Under the pieces are notes generated by a model. That model did not search any database. It was not told the origin of the DNA and saw only the letters and a list, made by a program, of their open reading frames with translations. A stretch of 64,000 nucleotides of DNA from Homalodisca vitripennis. Taxonomy: Eukaryota > Arthropoda > Insecta > Hemiptera > Cicadellidae. Both the position numbers and the translations under genes were made by a program. Shown here in pieces: positions 47,606-61,244 of this stretch; position 1 is the first letter of the stretch, and every line of letters starts with the position of its first letter. The stretch spans positions 1 through 64,000 of the forward strand of contig NW_025778059.1 of assembly GCF_021130785.1 (NCBI RefSeq). The letters are read 5' to 3'.

Positions 47606-50600
47606 TTTTTCTTCTTCTGTAATTACAATACTTTGACACGTGGGAAATCGCACACTCTTTTATTATTTGTGGCTTTGCTTTTATTGGACGTTTTCTCAGA
47701 ATAATATGCGGTTAGTGTCTTTAACTGCATCTCAATATCCTATTATAAATACTCCAAATTAAAAAATATTACAGTATAATCTAACGAAAATTTAAGTACA
47801 CGGAAGGTCGCACGTTAGTAAACTGCGGCTTCTACTTTTAAGGCATTTCAATAAAACATTAGAGCTTAAAAAGAAAATGTGTCTTGTAGTAGAAGAACAT
47901 GCAGAATGGAACTTAAATTTAGTATACGTGAGTGCTTGGCAATACCAATATTCATGTTTTGGTGTTTTTTTAATCTATTGCTTGTTTTACATAGCTTATG
48001 TGGCTAACAGATGAAAAAATATCTGATGACATGTAAGAACTAAAAAATAAACTTCTAACATTCCTTAGAACGTCAAATGTTGAAGATATCCTGAAACAAA
48101 ACATTTGTGTACAATAATTCTTATATTGTTCTGAAAGCATGAATAAAATGTAATACACACCGAATTAATAATGATTATATTTTTAAATACATTGTACAGA
48201 GGAGCCGATCTCGATTTTGGAGTTAACTTTTAACTTTTATGTATGGCTAATGACGCCTTCCGTATATCTATACCGATTACTGATTCTTATCTAAGGGACG
48301 TCACATTACTTAACCCAACTAGAATGTAAGATCTAGAATTGACAATGTAGCGTAGCTGTTTTGTCAGAAAAGTTCTTCTGTTTGGTGACTGATTGCTAGC
48401 CGGGGTTACTGAAATTTCGCCCAACATCTATCCTGCAATTAAGCCTTGAAACTTAAAATTACATAATCTGTCAGATAAATAAGACATACTGCATTTTTTG
48501 AACACTGACTAAATAGTTGGGGAAAAAACTGCGGTGTGTGATTATAATTTATTATATAAATTTTAGAGAAGCATAAATTCATTTCCTTTTAAGGACTATT
48601 CTCTAAATTAATTATGTTATCAATTTATTATGTTAGATATAAATGTTATGCAAGTGCATACATAAAATAATGTAAAACGTGTATTTATTATATTTACAAT
48701 TTTGTCAGTTATTTAGAGACATGAGGCTGCTCACTGTTACTGCTATTAACCTTAAAATAATAGCACGCCGGTGATGATAAAGATTAATTACAGTCAAATT
48801 AAATTCATGTTGCCGACAGTCTCCTGCTGTAACATTAACGAGCATTCCACGTTTCATGCATGGCTTAATTGAAATTTTTGGAATATATATCAAATAATAA
48901 TTCATATAAATATTGTTTTAGTTACATTGTAACATGTAATAATAATTGTATCTATTTATAATTATTTTTATTAATTCTACTTACGTAGTTTTGTAATTGT
49001 GAAATATTCACAGCTTAGAATTATAAACATTATGAAACGTAAATATTCTATAAATTATTAATAATTTCTTTAATTTCATTTATAAAATCCTTGTAGCCTC
49101 GTTATATGTCTTGTAAAGAACCAAACACGTATGTTTATGTAGATCGATCGCATTAGGCTATGTGTACCAAAGTACCAACAAAGATAATTTGTGGAAACGT
49201 ATAGCTATAAAACATAGCTTTAGAGTCTTGTTCCTGTATGTATTAGAACGTATTAGCCGCATAACTTGATTCTTGTTCATCGTTTGCTTCTTACAGTCTT
49301 CTCGCAGAATTGTCTGTACATTTCTACAATTTCCTGAAATGGTCTATCCTCTTCATGCTTCTGTTTTAAGGACGTACAACTGAGTTTAAGTGTATTAAAT
49401 TGACGATTAAACGGAGGAAATTTTCTTTTAGTCTTAAAATCGATAGGATTTTCAGGACTGAAACAGAAATATAGATTTCGGTAATATAATAAACAATATA
49501 TGAATTCTTCGACTTTTGGTAGCTGCTTTACCTTTTAAAAGGCACTGGATAATAATGTTAAAACACAATGAAGAGTTGTACGTGAAATTTGGGCAAATAA
49601 TTACTTCCAAAACGTAACAATGCACGTAAAACGTTAAATATGTAAACAGTGATAGTTACCAAATAACCTAATTTTATTTTATAACTACTCTTGTAATGTG
49701 TTGACAGAATAGAATTTGGTTGAAATCGAAGTTAATCGTGAGGTGCAAGATGGTCCATTACACGAATAAACGTTACGGCTATTGTTTCGAACAATTCAGA
49801 ATTGATTTTAAAAGGTAACGAAAAAGCCAGAACGTCCCATATTTAAAGAATTACCCTACGTGACTGTGAAATAAACGATTAAGAAAACGCTCAACGAGAA
49901 ATGTAAAATATTGTGTTTGATATAAATAGAGTAGTATAATATACGGGGTTTCTTATCTTGTATTTCTGTTACTTAAAAAATAATAGTTTATAAGGTATTG
50001 TAATTACATTTTTATAATGGTTGTTATTTTGAAATTTTCTGTGAACATTCTGCCAAAACTTTTTTGTTGATAGATCCTGTCTACATAAAGATTTTTCGAA
50101 AGTTTGGTTAAAGTTACAAACCATTGCCTGTATTTTTTTTGTTTACTATTTTGGTCCGATATCCGAAACTTTGTATTGAGAGTTTTGAAACATACAAATA
50201 TTAACAAACATATAACATATATACATATATTTGTTATTACCAAACTTCAGTTAGTTTAATCTCAATATAAGCGGAAATCACACTAAAAATAGACTTTTTT
50301 GTGTAGCAAATCATTGAACTCAAAATATTTACCAACATTATGATTTTAAACCAAATTGTTAAGTGTATGTATCATAATTTTTATGACTAAAGACCCAAGT
50401 AGCATGCACTCTGTATAAAAGTGTGGTCGTCTTTATTTACGCTTCTCCCTCCATAAACTACGTGTACCCCGCTCTTCATACTCCGCTGGGTTTCCGTCAG
50501 TCGTAAAAATAAAACCCTCATCTATCTGATCCAGGTATTTTGCTTTGAGTAGCCATAAAACATTACAGTGCATCTCCAACTTTATTAGCAACAGCTCCCA

Positions 50601-53600
50601 AGGCGAAGCTGTAAAACTGTGAGAAGCTAAGGACGATAACCGTAGTTTGTCCTTCTGGGGAAGTCTTTTTAGTGGATCAGGACACCTAGGACATAGAGTA
50701 ATAATGTTATACGGAATGTTTAAGAACCCTCCGTTGCCATTTTGGGAACTTGTCCTTCACGTCAAGACAAACAATATATGTTATATAACCATAGGTTATA
50801 TATGCATAATTTACAGTCCTGTCTCTCTGTATGTGTATTTTTGAATTTATTTTTTATTTCCTAAACCAGTAAACTAACACCAAAACCGGCTTAACTATTG
50901 ATCTCGTAGTCTCAAATCAAGTGCAAAATTATCATGATATTATCGTATCAAGTTTCAAGAACTTTTTAACACTTAATATCAACTATATAATATAAAACTA
51001 ATACGCTTATAAATTATAATAGTAGTTGTTAAGTTTAAAAAATTTTGTTACTATATCTTAAAAATCGGGCAGTATTTAGTATAAATAGTATAAGATTATA
51101 GCTATTGTAATGAACGATTAATGATGTATACAATGAAAATGTTCATTAAAGATATACATTATGTCTTGATCGACTTTTATGTTGCAGTGTCAAAATGATT
51201 GATCTTATTAAGTATTAAAAACTTCAACCTTCTGTCATTTTGAATCGTAATATGATGTAGTACAAATGTTTCGATAGATTTGGGACTGCAAAAACTAATT
51301 GTGCAAATTGTGAATTTAACCGAAAAAAATAAAGCTAAAACACAAACAGGCAGACATACGTAAACTAAAGATTTCTTACTAATGTTTATGTTTGATTATA
51401 TTACACTTTGTGTTTGCCTTGACTAAAAGAAAAAAGTCCTTAAGATATTTTTCGGAGAGTTTGTAAACATTCAGTATAGTACGTTTTTCCATACTCTGAA
51501 TACTTGTTATTTCCTTCGGGTAGTGTACAAATATTTTCAATTTTACATTCTTAGTTTTCAAAAATAATGGGAAAAATAGTATTGCATTATTAAATTAATT
51601 AACATTATCGGGGACCAAGAAAAACTTGGGAACTGTTCAACTTAAGACTATTTTTTACATATACAAAGCTATAGACTTTGTGTTTACATTTACTCGTTAT
51701 TACTTTCAGTGAATACAGGCAATAATGTATTAAACGGAGTTTATCTCTGGAATTTAATTTAAAAAATAACCGAGGGGTGGCTGTCTGACAACAATTTAAT
51801 TTGATTTACTCATTTAATAAATTCATATTTCATAGAAAACTCGAGAGATGACTGTACTGTAGTTTTGTTTCATAAACTTTTAATTGTTTTCTTACTATTT
51901 TGCAGAATATTACTTTTTTAAGTGGTAAACTTATATAATTCCATTAAACTAATTTATAATTCGGTTTTAAGTATGAAATTTATAATTTATAAAAAAACAA
52001 ATGCACGTGCTTATACTTACTAATACTAATACTACTTACTAAGTGTAAGTTAGATCCTTATTTCTTTTGGATCAAATGCTAAAACGGTAGTCCTTATGTC
52101 CTGCTGCCCGCCCATGCGATTAATAGAAATTATTAATAGAAATATCCTACAGACTTCTTACTTCATACACGTCTTTCTCTTGATTTCCTCTAAAAGAACC
52201 TTGTTGACTTTGCGACAAAAGGTATAAGGGCAGTCCATCTTTCTATTCTGTACGACGACCCTTTCGTTGAGTTCGGTTAGGTCTTTCGATATTTCGTTGC
52301 ATCGGTCCATTGATAGGTTAAGTGTTTTAGAATATAAGAACTCATGCCAGAAAGAAGGAAAATAAGTGATTTATGTTGATTGTCAGATTAATTACGATAA
52401 AATCATAACGTTTGGAAATTGTTTTAAATTATTGAATGCTGAATTTTGATTTGATACAAAGTGTTTCCTAGATAGTCTCATTTTGCGTCGATTATTCTCT
52501 TGGAAAATCTGACGAGATACACTTTCCGTACAAAAACAATTGTTTTATGATAAAGTGGTTTCGTTATAAAAGGTTCTTTTTCCCGAAGCAATTAGAGAAA
52601 CAAAGGAGAACATCGACTAAAGACAGCAAAGGGATTAAAGAAACCTCGTTTCAAACCTCGCCATAAATTGTGAACTTTGCATATCTTTTTAATGGATGCC
52701 TTTTTGTGAAGAAACATATTTTATATTATGACAACGGATTAAAAAATATATAATGAAAATTATTTTTTTGTAAAATATTCAAACGTAAATGTGGTAATTA
52801 ATTGTTTTCTGTGTTAAAAAATAATTTGGAAAGTCCTTCATCAAATTTAAAAATGTTTTCTTTTTAAGAGTATTTGTATGTATCATGAAATTTCCAATGC
52901 GCGATCACCAATGCGTACATTTTGAGAACAATATGATATGTTCATGTAATTTATTGTTTATTTTATTAATTTATTAATTTAATTGTTTCTATGTAACTAT
53001 GGAAAGTTGCGTAAAACAGCGAAGGCGACCCTGTGAACAAGTGCAAGACTTGACGTACGCCACCGGCGAATTACAAACAAGTTTATACCAACATCAACTT
53101 GTACCCGTGTTTTAGGAAGTTTCTCTTGGTTAGGTTGACATTGTCAGCTCGTGTACACCGAGAAAATAATTGAATTAGTCTCAAGTTGACGTATTTAGTC
53201 AACGTTTTTAAAGGTCAGCGCCTCATTGCTACCGGTGAAGATATACGTCCATACTAAATTAACAGAGGGTTTCAAGTCCTAGTACTCATTTACATGGAAA
53301 TGTGCACTGGCTTAACACTTAAGATTGTAAATGTCGTTTTTGCTGAATAATTATATATGACATATAGTTTGATATAAACAGGAACGGCTAACGAAGTTAC
53401 TAATTTAAACATCACGAAATGCGAGCAAACATCTTTCCTTTTCTTTGTCGTTAATTGTTCAATAATTGCCAATTATTTCCAACTTTCCTCTCCGTTTTTA
53501 CAAGGCCAAACTTATTGTTTTGAGTTCCTTTAAAATTATACAAATGTATATGCAATTGTTATTTATTATTATAAAAGACTAGTAATCATCTCTATTCCTA

Positions 53601-54832
53601 AGTCAGTACCTCATTCATATATTTATATATGTAATATATTACGTTCTTATGTTTCATTCATTTATGACATCATCGTAGATAAATAACACGATACAAAGGT
53701 GTGTCTAAGGACTGAACGGAACATAATGAAAGTAATCCTACAGATAGGTGGATTTTACCAATTAACCCCAAAAATTAATAGAGTTCTTACATAGTACAAG
53801 AGGAATTTTTGTTGAAAGTTTAATGTTTTTAGGCCTTTCTCATTATTACAGACCGACAACGATATGACTCTCTTCGATCTTTCGATTAAAAATAGGTCTG
53901 TCTTTTGTAGCATCATTACATGTTGAGAAATCGTTAAATTGTTTCTAACTGATCTAAACTTTCCCATTCAGGCTTACTGTATACTCGTATCTAAAATATG
54001 ACATACAGTTTGTCCACTTCAGTCATTACAAGGTCTTCTAATGATTTACCAAGAACTCGTCCTTGTAAAAAATGATTATAAAATCTTAATTATTTTATAA
54101 TGGACTTGATATTATTGAAGTCTTCAACGATTGGGTATTTTTAATGAAAATTTCCAATTAATTAATAATTTTATCTTCGATGTGTGAGGGAACATGCTGG
54201 TGAACTGATGTCCTGTGCATTTCGAGAGTTTTCACTGCCTTTAGTTGCATAAAATTGTACGTTATGACATTGAATTTTGACTTCACTACAGAAAGAACAT
54301 TTGGCCACTTTAGTGATTCAGTTTTGAATGATACAAAACAGTCTACACGACTATTTCCATTAGCTTGTTATTCCATGTCGGTACGTGGGATAAATTTGGG
54401 CAAGTATTCCATAATATCTTTTAATTATACAATATAATAAAATATAATATACCGTCATCGGTAAATAAGCTGGTCAATATTTGGAAAGTTGATTTATACA
54501 ACTTGTCTACAATTGCACTATGGCTCGCTCAGTTGGAATGAGTGACGTCATAAGTCAGGTATGACTCGTACTGAAGTTTACCTGTGCGTCATTGACCCAG
54601 GGATACGGCAGGTGAAAGGATCCAGCGGATATATCTAGGTTATTGTCACCAGGACAAGTTATGTGTCGAAAGCACAGTACAATAGAACAATAAGTCATTG
54701 TACTGTATAATTTCGTGCGCAGTGTGGTCGCACCCATATTTATTTTTAAACAAATTATTTCTACGCCAATGTTTTTTTAATTCATCACACACTGAAAGTA
54801 TAGGAAAACAGTCCAAAACCTCTTGGACGTTG
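47606..54832. other. Long unassigned AT-rich stretch
   Basis: Seven kilobases of clean AT-rich sequence with no open frame above 80 codons and no domain I recognise. One small item: 52,216-52,243 (TAAGGGCAGTCCATC, then TCTGTACG) resembles the left edge of the 95-bp minisatellite at 30,020-30,055, suggesting a single diverged copy of its parent sequence. It is probably intronic or intergenic DNA. Confidence 0.5.
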
Positions 54833-54900
54833 ACCTCTCCGGGAATCAACCCCGTGACTTCTTGATCAGCCGCAGCTATGCCCCTACATGTCGGTGAGGT
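54833..54900 (-). repeat. tRNA-like SINE head, second family
   Basis: On the minus strand a 68-base tRNA-like fold can be drawn: ACCTC...GAGGT as the acceptor-type stem, TGTAGGGGCATAGC as a weak A-box region, CGGCTGATCAAGAAGTC as the anticodon arm, and CGGGGTTGATTCCCGG as the T arm with B-box-like GGTTGATTCC. Downstream sequence is unrelated to the first SINE family. The poor A box and imperfect loops argue for a SINE or tRNA pseudogene, not a working tRNA. Confidence 0.5.
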
Positions 54901-55249
54901 TTAATATATTCCTAGAACTTTTTGTTCCGTAGCAGCCGCGTGAGGTTTATTGTTTGTATCGTAAACAAACGTAATTTTTGTTGACATGTTGCTCGTCGAC
55001 CTTTTTGACAAATAAAATTCTAGTGAATTAACAATATACAAAATCTAGAAATTACATCAACTTAAAACTGAGTTAAAAGTAATAAAAGGTGATATGTTTC
55101 AATGTTTTCTTATAGGTAAAAGATAAATAAATCCGTTTTGTCCTGTTAGTAACCAGGAACTTCAGATAGTTTAATCTCTAGCTTTGGTTATATAGTACAT
55201 TATACCGTAGCTTTGATTATATAGTTTTCCACTGTTCAGTGATACAAAG
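54901..55249. other. Unassigned sequence
   Basis: AT-rich, no recognised gene. The last ~50 bases (TAGCTTTGATTATATAG) may already belong to the fold-back element. Confidence 0.4.
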
Positions 55250-55800
55250 AAAATCAGTAACACTACGTTTCGAGATATGCAATTGAATCTTATTCTCAAG
55301 TGGATAGCTACAATCTACACTTAACTACAATATCAGTTTGAAATCGTATCAAATATTTATTATTGTATTGTTAATATAGATCATTATCAGGAATTTCTGA
55401 GAGATTATTTGAAGTAGCTTTATATATGGTTTTTTATTGCCATGAAATACTCTGTTTAAAATTGGTTTCTAACCATATAATGTGTTTAATTACAGTAGCT
55501 TGATTATTTAATTTTTCCACTGTCCATTGTTGCAAACAAACACACAACACTTCTTTTCTATATATGAAATTTTATCTTATTCTCAAGTAGATTGCTACAA
55601 TCTACAATGAACTACAATCTCGGGTTGAAATTGTACCAAAGATTTGTTATCGCGTTGTAACGTAGATTTGCGTTGTGAACTGTTTGGTATAATTGTTAAT
55701 TTTAACCTAGATTGTAGTATTTGTGAGGTTAGATATCCACACGAGGAAGAGATCAGATTACAGACCTCCAAACTTAGTGTTGCTGATATTCTTATCTGAG
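55250..55800. repeat. Fold-back (inverted-repeat) element with duplicated left arm
   Basis: A left arm at 55,252-55,330 (ATCAGTAACACTACGTTTCG, then TCTCAAGTGGATAGCTACAATCTAC) is imperfectly complementary to a right arm at 55,703-55,797 (CCTAGATTGTAGT, GTTAGATATCCAC, CTTAGTGTTGCTGAT). A second, more decayed left arm lies at 55,515-55,620, with TTATTCTCAAGTAGATTGCT, ACAATCTACAATGAACTACA and the same flank TTTTCCACTGT. Left arms are direct repeats about 290 bp apart. No coding sequence is present, so this is a MITE-like or fold-back element. Confidence 0.7.
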
Positions 55801-58414
55801 CCGGTTGCCCTTCTGTCCTCGGTTTTTATCCAATAAGAATGATATTAAATCTAAAACCATGCTTCCTTCTTATTTTTTGTCACAGAATGTTTGTAAAATC
55901 TCTGAAAGTATACGGTATATATGTATCCAAATTCCATACTCTAAACTGAGCTTTAATCCTTAATGTGGTTTCATTTGATTATTTATGTCAGCATTTATTA
56001 ATTGCATCATTAAATCCCAGTTGAAGAAATGTAGGTTATAAAAGTAGTGAAGTGTTTTCTGTGCTCAGTCTTCAAGCCGCTTAGAAGCCGGTTACGACAA
56101 GGGAAGTGCACGTAATAATGAAAAGGCGTTGATCAAAGGCACGAGCTAAGTTTGTTAAATTGTTTTTGATGTCGCTCTCACCAAAAGCCTCTCAAACCAC
56201 TGAACCTGGAGAGCCTTTCTTTGATGGATCACCCGATAATGATTCTTTGAGAAAATAACTCAACATGTCGCTCAGAAGCGCTGACGTGAAGGGAGAGCAC
56301 CTTCAAATATTGGGGCTAATTGTTGTAACCCGTGATTTCCAAAAAATCTCCTCAGTATATAATAGGTTTGTGACAGGAAATCTTTTTTGAGATGGCATAG
56401 TAAGAATTTTTTTGCCGAGTAATGGTATCTGGATTGAAGTATCCGAATAAATTCCCATGTAGTTTAAAATGTAATTACATAATAATTTGATCGGAATTAT
56501 CAGTTAGTGAATTATTTCTTAATGTTCATATTTACTGCCAATCGCTATGGTTAATTCCGTGTAATTTTGTTACTTAGTTTGTATATATCATCAAATTAAG
56601 TAAACACACTTAATACCTGAATTCCTAGTGACTTTCACGACATTAATAAATAATACGCTAATTTCAATAATTCCCCATTTAAGATGGTGCAATCGATTTT
56701 GGAAAATATTTTTAATCATAAATTCATAGCCTATTAAAATTACTTTTATGAGTACAAAAATATGAAAATTTTTTAACCACTATACGCGAAATTACGAACA
56801 TGTAAATTGGGCAACCATTTTGTAATCATGTCCGGGTAAATACGGGTGAAGTTAAAAATGTAAAACTTTTACAGTATGATCATCTGTTCAGGGAATGAGT
56901 TATAGTTTATTTATAAAAAGATATCTATAACATTGTTTTAATTGTACTTATTGTAAAAAAAGTTGTACAGCAATAAACGTCACATTATTTTTAGGTATTA
57001 ACTATTCAGAACTTTACAATTGAATTGCCGACACACTTCAAACTATTTTCCAGCTTACTATATAGGGTAGGAGTGAATACCCCACACTACTTGTTCTGTA
57101 GTGTAACATTTCAATGCATGTACTACTATGTCAGGTATTAAAATGTCACGTGACTCTAATCTCTAAATATAACTGAAATGAAATCTTGACACTGACTTTT
57201 AACATTGACTTTCCATCATATTACTGTTTGCTTTTAGCGTAGTTGGCTACACATGTTAATGTATCGAACTTGTTAAAATGTCATATGGTTGGACTCTGTT
57301 AAAAATGTATTTATTCTACTTTAATAATGGTTGCCCACAAGACCAATGTAAAAATTTTTAGTTAACGCTTGGTCAAATTTCATAGATTGATGTATAAAAA
57401 ACCAAATTCACAAGAAAGTAGTCCGAGTGTTGAAGTATGCTCGTGTAGTTTAAAGACTTGCATGTGTCTTCCAGGTCATCCAGATATAACGAATTCTTTG
57501 ATTATATCTGTAGGATGTGATAACAGAAAAAGCACTTTGGTTGGCACCGATATTTTCAAACCAAGATGCACGACTGTTTCTTGTTTGGCGGAAATAAACA
57601 ACTTGTGGGAGACGAATAAGCGTACTTAAATAACGCCGAACATAAACACGCTACGGAGTGGGCGAACTTGAACTTTCCGCTGAAAGAAAATTTTAGTATA
57701 CATCAAGATTGAGCGACGGCATGTTATTAGCGAGGGTAAAAGTATTATTCGTAAATAATCATATGTTTGATTCATATTAAAAGTATACTGACACCTCAAA
57801 CAGTACGCTACTTTTATAAAAACGTTCATTTTAATAAGAGTTTATGCATAAAAGTTTACGAAGTTTAACTTTTATGAACGTTGAAGAAACTTTATACGAG
57901 TAACTTAAACTTTAAACTTGTACTTATTAACTTATGATTAAGTTTTATGAACAGACATTTTTCATACAACGGTAGTTTTTTTTATATATCTTCTGAAATT
58001 GTTTACATTTGATTGATATGTGTACAGTTCATTAAGGTCTCCCCGATATACTTTAAATAAAAAGAATTAGTAGACAATTAGTAGCTTAAATATTAAACTA
58101 TTAGTTACGTCTTTTAATGAGTACCATTTATTGTAAAACGTTTAAATATAAGACCAAAAAAAGATAACTAAAATATAAAAAGTAAAATCATTTATCTTTA
58201 GACACCTACAAATATTTATTCGTATCAGCATTTTGGGTTGTTCATGGTAGAAATTAAACAGTAAAAAATTCATTTAAATGGAAACCATATCATTTCTTCA
58301 TGTTACATTTAAAGCTAACATTTATGTTTATTAAAGTACTGTGGAATATATGCAATTATTTATGTAAAGAAAAATTATGTTTAGTAATTAAAAACCAATT
58401 TGTTTTTTAAATCA
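55801..58414. other. Unassigned sequence
   Basis: Clean AT-rich sequence. A GC-richer patch at 56,070-56,330 has short frames only and no recognisable motif. An 86-codon frame at 57,369-57,629 has no family match. Confidence 0.5.
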
Positions 58415-58600
58415 TTTTGTTGGCTGAGAGTTAGTAATGCATATCACTCGAATAGCTGCAAATGTTCGGTTGCCAGGATTTCTGCACGGTATCTCGAGAA
58501 CTAACATCTTATACACTTGAAATTTTGCAACGACCTTCATTTCTTTATAATCAACATCGAGTTCGATGATGGTGCATGTCACTCCATAAGATTTCACTGA
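58415..58600 (-). repeat. Dispersed repeat, copy 2 of 2
   Basis: On the minus strand it carries ATCGAACTCGATGTTG, TTATAAAG and later CAGCTATTCGAGTGATA, colinear with 36,748-36,895. The 61-codon frame across it is a translation of the repeat. Confidence 0.5.
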
Positions 58601-58788
58601 GTTTTAGCAGACATTTGTACATTGGTCTTATTGCCATGCCACAAAAGCATGAGGCAACATTGCTCCGACTCAGACTCAGGGAGAAGGGTAGGTTCTGATA
58701 ATACTTGTGCGCAGAACTCCAAGTCCCAGGTGCTAAGGCTCTAACCTAACTGTGTTCTTCAAGTTGTTGTTGAAAATTATTTGTTTAA

Positions 58789-58797
58789 TGGGCGCCA
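58789..58797 (-). other. Primer-binding-site-like motif (tRNA-Lys type)
   Basis: TGGCGCCCA on the minus strand matches the first nine bases of the tRNA-Lys-type primer site used by many retroelements, but the next bases (TTAAAC) do not. It lies downstream of the gypsy element in its own orientation, where no PBS of that element is expected. Confidence 0.25.
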
Positions 58798-59849
58798 CCC
58801 CGTTGGTAAGGTTGCTGAGGGTAACGACGGGGAAGAAACCCTTCCAAAAGCACACAGTAAGGCAGACCCAAAGCCCTAACATTTATTCATGCTCGGTTCA
58901 CAAGCTATGATATGAACCCCAATAATACACTATTAGTTTCCTGGAAATCCACTAATAACATCTTAAAGTTATTTCACCTTGTTAAACTAAAATTTTACTA
59001 AACCACTTACTATGTTTGTGTATCTCGGCACAACTCCATCCTTAAGTGTGAAGTGCTGATAACTAATTGTAATCCAGTCCTGAGGGGACTCTAGGTTACA
59101 CAGCAAAATTATTTAAATTTAATTGGCATATATCAGTTTTATTTAATCTAATTGTGGTTGTTATATTTTTCAATTCCACAAAACTATCACTAAATTATGA
59201 AGGAAAATTAAATACTGTATATATATCAGAAAATCTTGGATTTATTTAAACATGATCAAATTAAGAACCCATTTCAAAATTCCAAAAAGACAGGAAACAT
59301 ATTCAGCTCATCAACCTGATAAGTATCAGTTCAACTTTCTAATAAACTCAATGAGAGGAAGTAAATATTCTTAATCAGTGACCTTAGGTCGAATTCACAA
59401 GTATTCACAACAATTAATTTCAATAAAGTATGATAAATCTCCAAAATATATATCAGAAATCACCATGGCGGACAATAATAAAAATCTATCACAATAATCA
59501 ATGATCAGTACTTAATAGCTATAATCAATATTCAATTATGACAATAAACAACAAAGCAGGTGGCCACCGCTGAAAAGAGTACTCATGAAAACAAACATTA
59601 AACATTTAAATGAACAGTGAGACATTTAATAACTAACATAATTGACAAATGAAGCGACGAATTGCATCACTGGCAGAGTCCAGAAATGTCCCCTGAAATG
59701 TCCAGAAGTCTCATAACCGCACTAATATGAAATAGAATCGTTGTATTTAACTTTGACTATCACAGTCTAAGTCCGTGCTGGCCAGCCAAATCCAAAATAA
59801 TATTTATTCAAGTTCACCAAGTGGAAAAGAATGACTATTCTATCACTTA

Positions 59850-60050
59850 TCGGTTCGTGACAGGCGATACGGTGAGTGAAGTCCCAGTAAGTAGGCACAC
59901 GGCAGAGGCAGTGCGGTGCGGGGGCGGGGAGGGCCAATGTCACCACGGCCACCGGTCAGCGGCGACGACGCGGTAGCGGCGATGCGACGTGATGCTGATG
60001 GCTGTGGCTGTCAACCAACCGTTCCGTTCGCTTGACGATGTCCGGAACGT
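59850..60050. other. CpG-rich patch
   Basis: A ~200-bp island of GC-rich sequence with many CG dinucleotides (for example CAGCGGCGACGACGCGGTAG) in an AT-rich surround. It could be a promoter or retroelement leader. No open frame or known signal confirms either. Confidence 0.4.
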
Positions 60051-61244
60051 AAAGAAAAGCCCTACATATTCAATAATATATAGTATTTTTGGTAGGCAAA
60101 TAATTAAACTACATAATTAACTACAATGGTGTAAAACAAATATTTTGCAGATTCATATTAAACATTTTAATAAATCTATTTACTAAAGCATTATTTTTTT
60201 ATATGTTTAATGTTATAATATTATTTATATTTTAATAATTGGGATTCATTTAATTAAAACCTGAATTTAATCTAAAACTGTTAAAACTGTTACTGTTTAC
60301 ATTTATTTACATAACATTCTAAACTTCATAATATCGATATATATACAGTATATTATTGTATCAGTTACTTCAAAACATGTTAATCCTTTTCTATAAAATA
60401 ATACTTGTGCAGCTTAACTGCATCATAACTCACGAGCTCACAAAAAATAACATGTAAAAGATAAATGATAATCTAGTATTGGACAGTTTGTACAAAAATA
60501 CAAGTACGAAAATAAGGTTATTATTTAGACACATTAGAACTTTACTAAACAAAATCATTAATTGTCATTTAAAATCATTACTACGAGATATATCAGAGAT
60601 ATGAAACATTAATAAATTTACGAGATATGAAACATTAATAAATTTGGCTCTGAAAATAGTGGACAATAATTAAATATTATATACTGATAACAACACTCAT
60701 ATTCTGTGGCACAAATAAAATCAAGTTACTGGCAATATTCAATAAGGTTACTGCAATATTCATTGTCATCGAACAACTGTGTACAAACCACAATCGTTGT
60801 CTCAAAATTGACAGATTGACAAATTTACATTTTACAAATTACACCGTTCTTTAAACATACAAAAACAAATTAGACATTTATACATTTTACTTTAACATTA
60901 GACATTTTAAGGCTACAAAATATTACTGAAACAGATTTTAACTACCCTAAATTCTACTCCAAGTTTCTTCCTTCAAAATTAATATTGCATAATTGGCTCG
61001 TATTCATTTAAAGCTACAGTTAGATTTATATGAGTGAATTTTATATCGCTATACACATTAAACAGACAGTACTATTTTTCATATTCAGCTCTTTTCCCAA
61101 TAAAATACAAATTGGGCAGTTTATCACACAACATAAAATATTGACAACACAATAAACAAAACCCTAATTACTTGTAAAATAAGTAATCATACATTAAACA
61201 TCGTTCTTATGTGTCATGTGCCTTACTTAGGATTGTCCAAGCAT

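Larger units (their letters stand above)
58601..61244. other. Unassigned sequence; may include distal LTR or flanking element
   Basis: Contains a PBS-like TGGCGCCCA on the minus strand (58,789-58,797) preceded by an imperfect CCCCGT...ACGGGG hairpin, an AATAAA (minus strand, about 58,880), and a CpG-rich patch at 59,850-60,050. Some of this could belong to a very long LTR of the gypsy element or to a second element. I see no protein-coding domain. Confidence 0.35.

Noticed and set aside
57369..57629. 86-codon plus-strand frame
   Set aside because: No recognisable motif and a length expected by chance.
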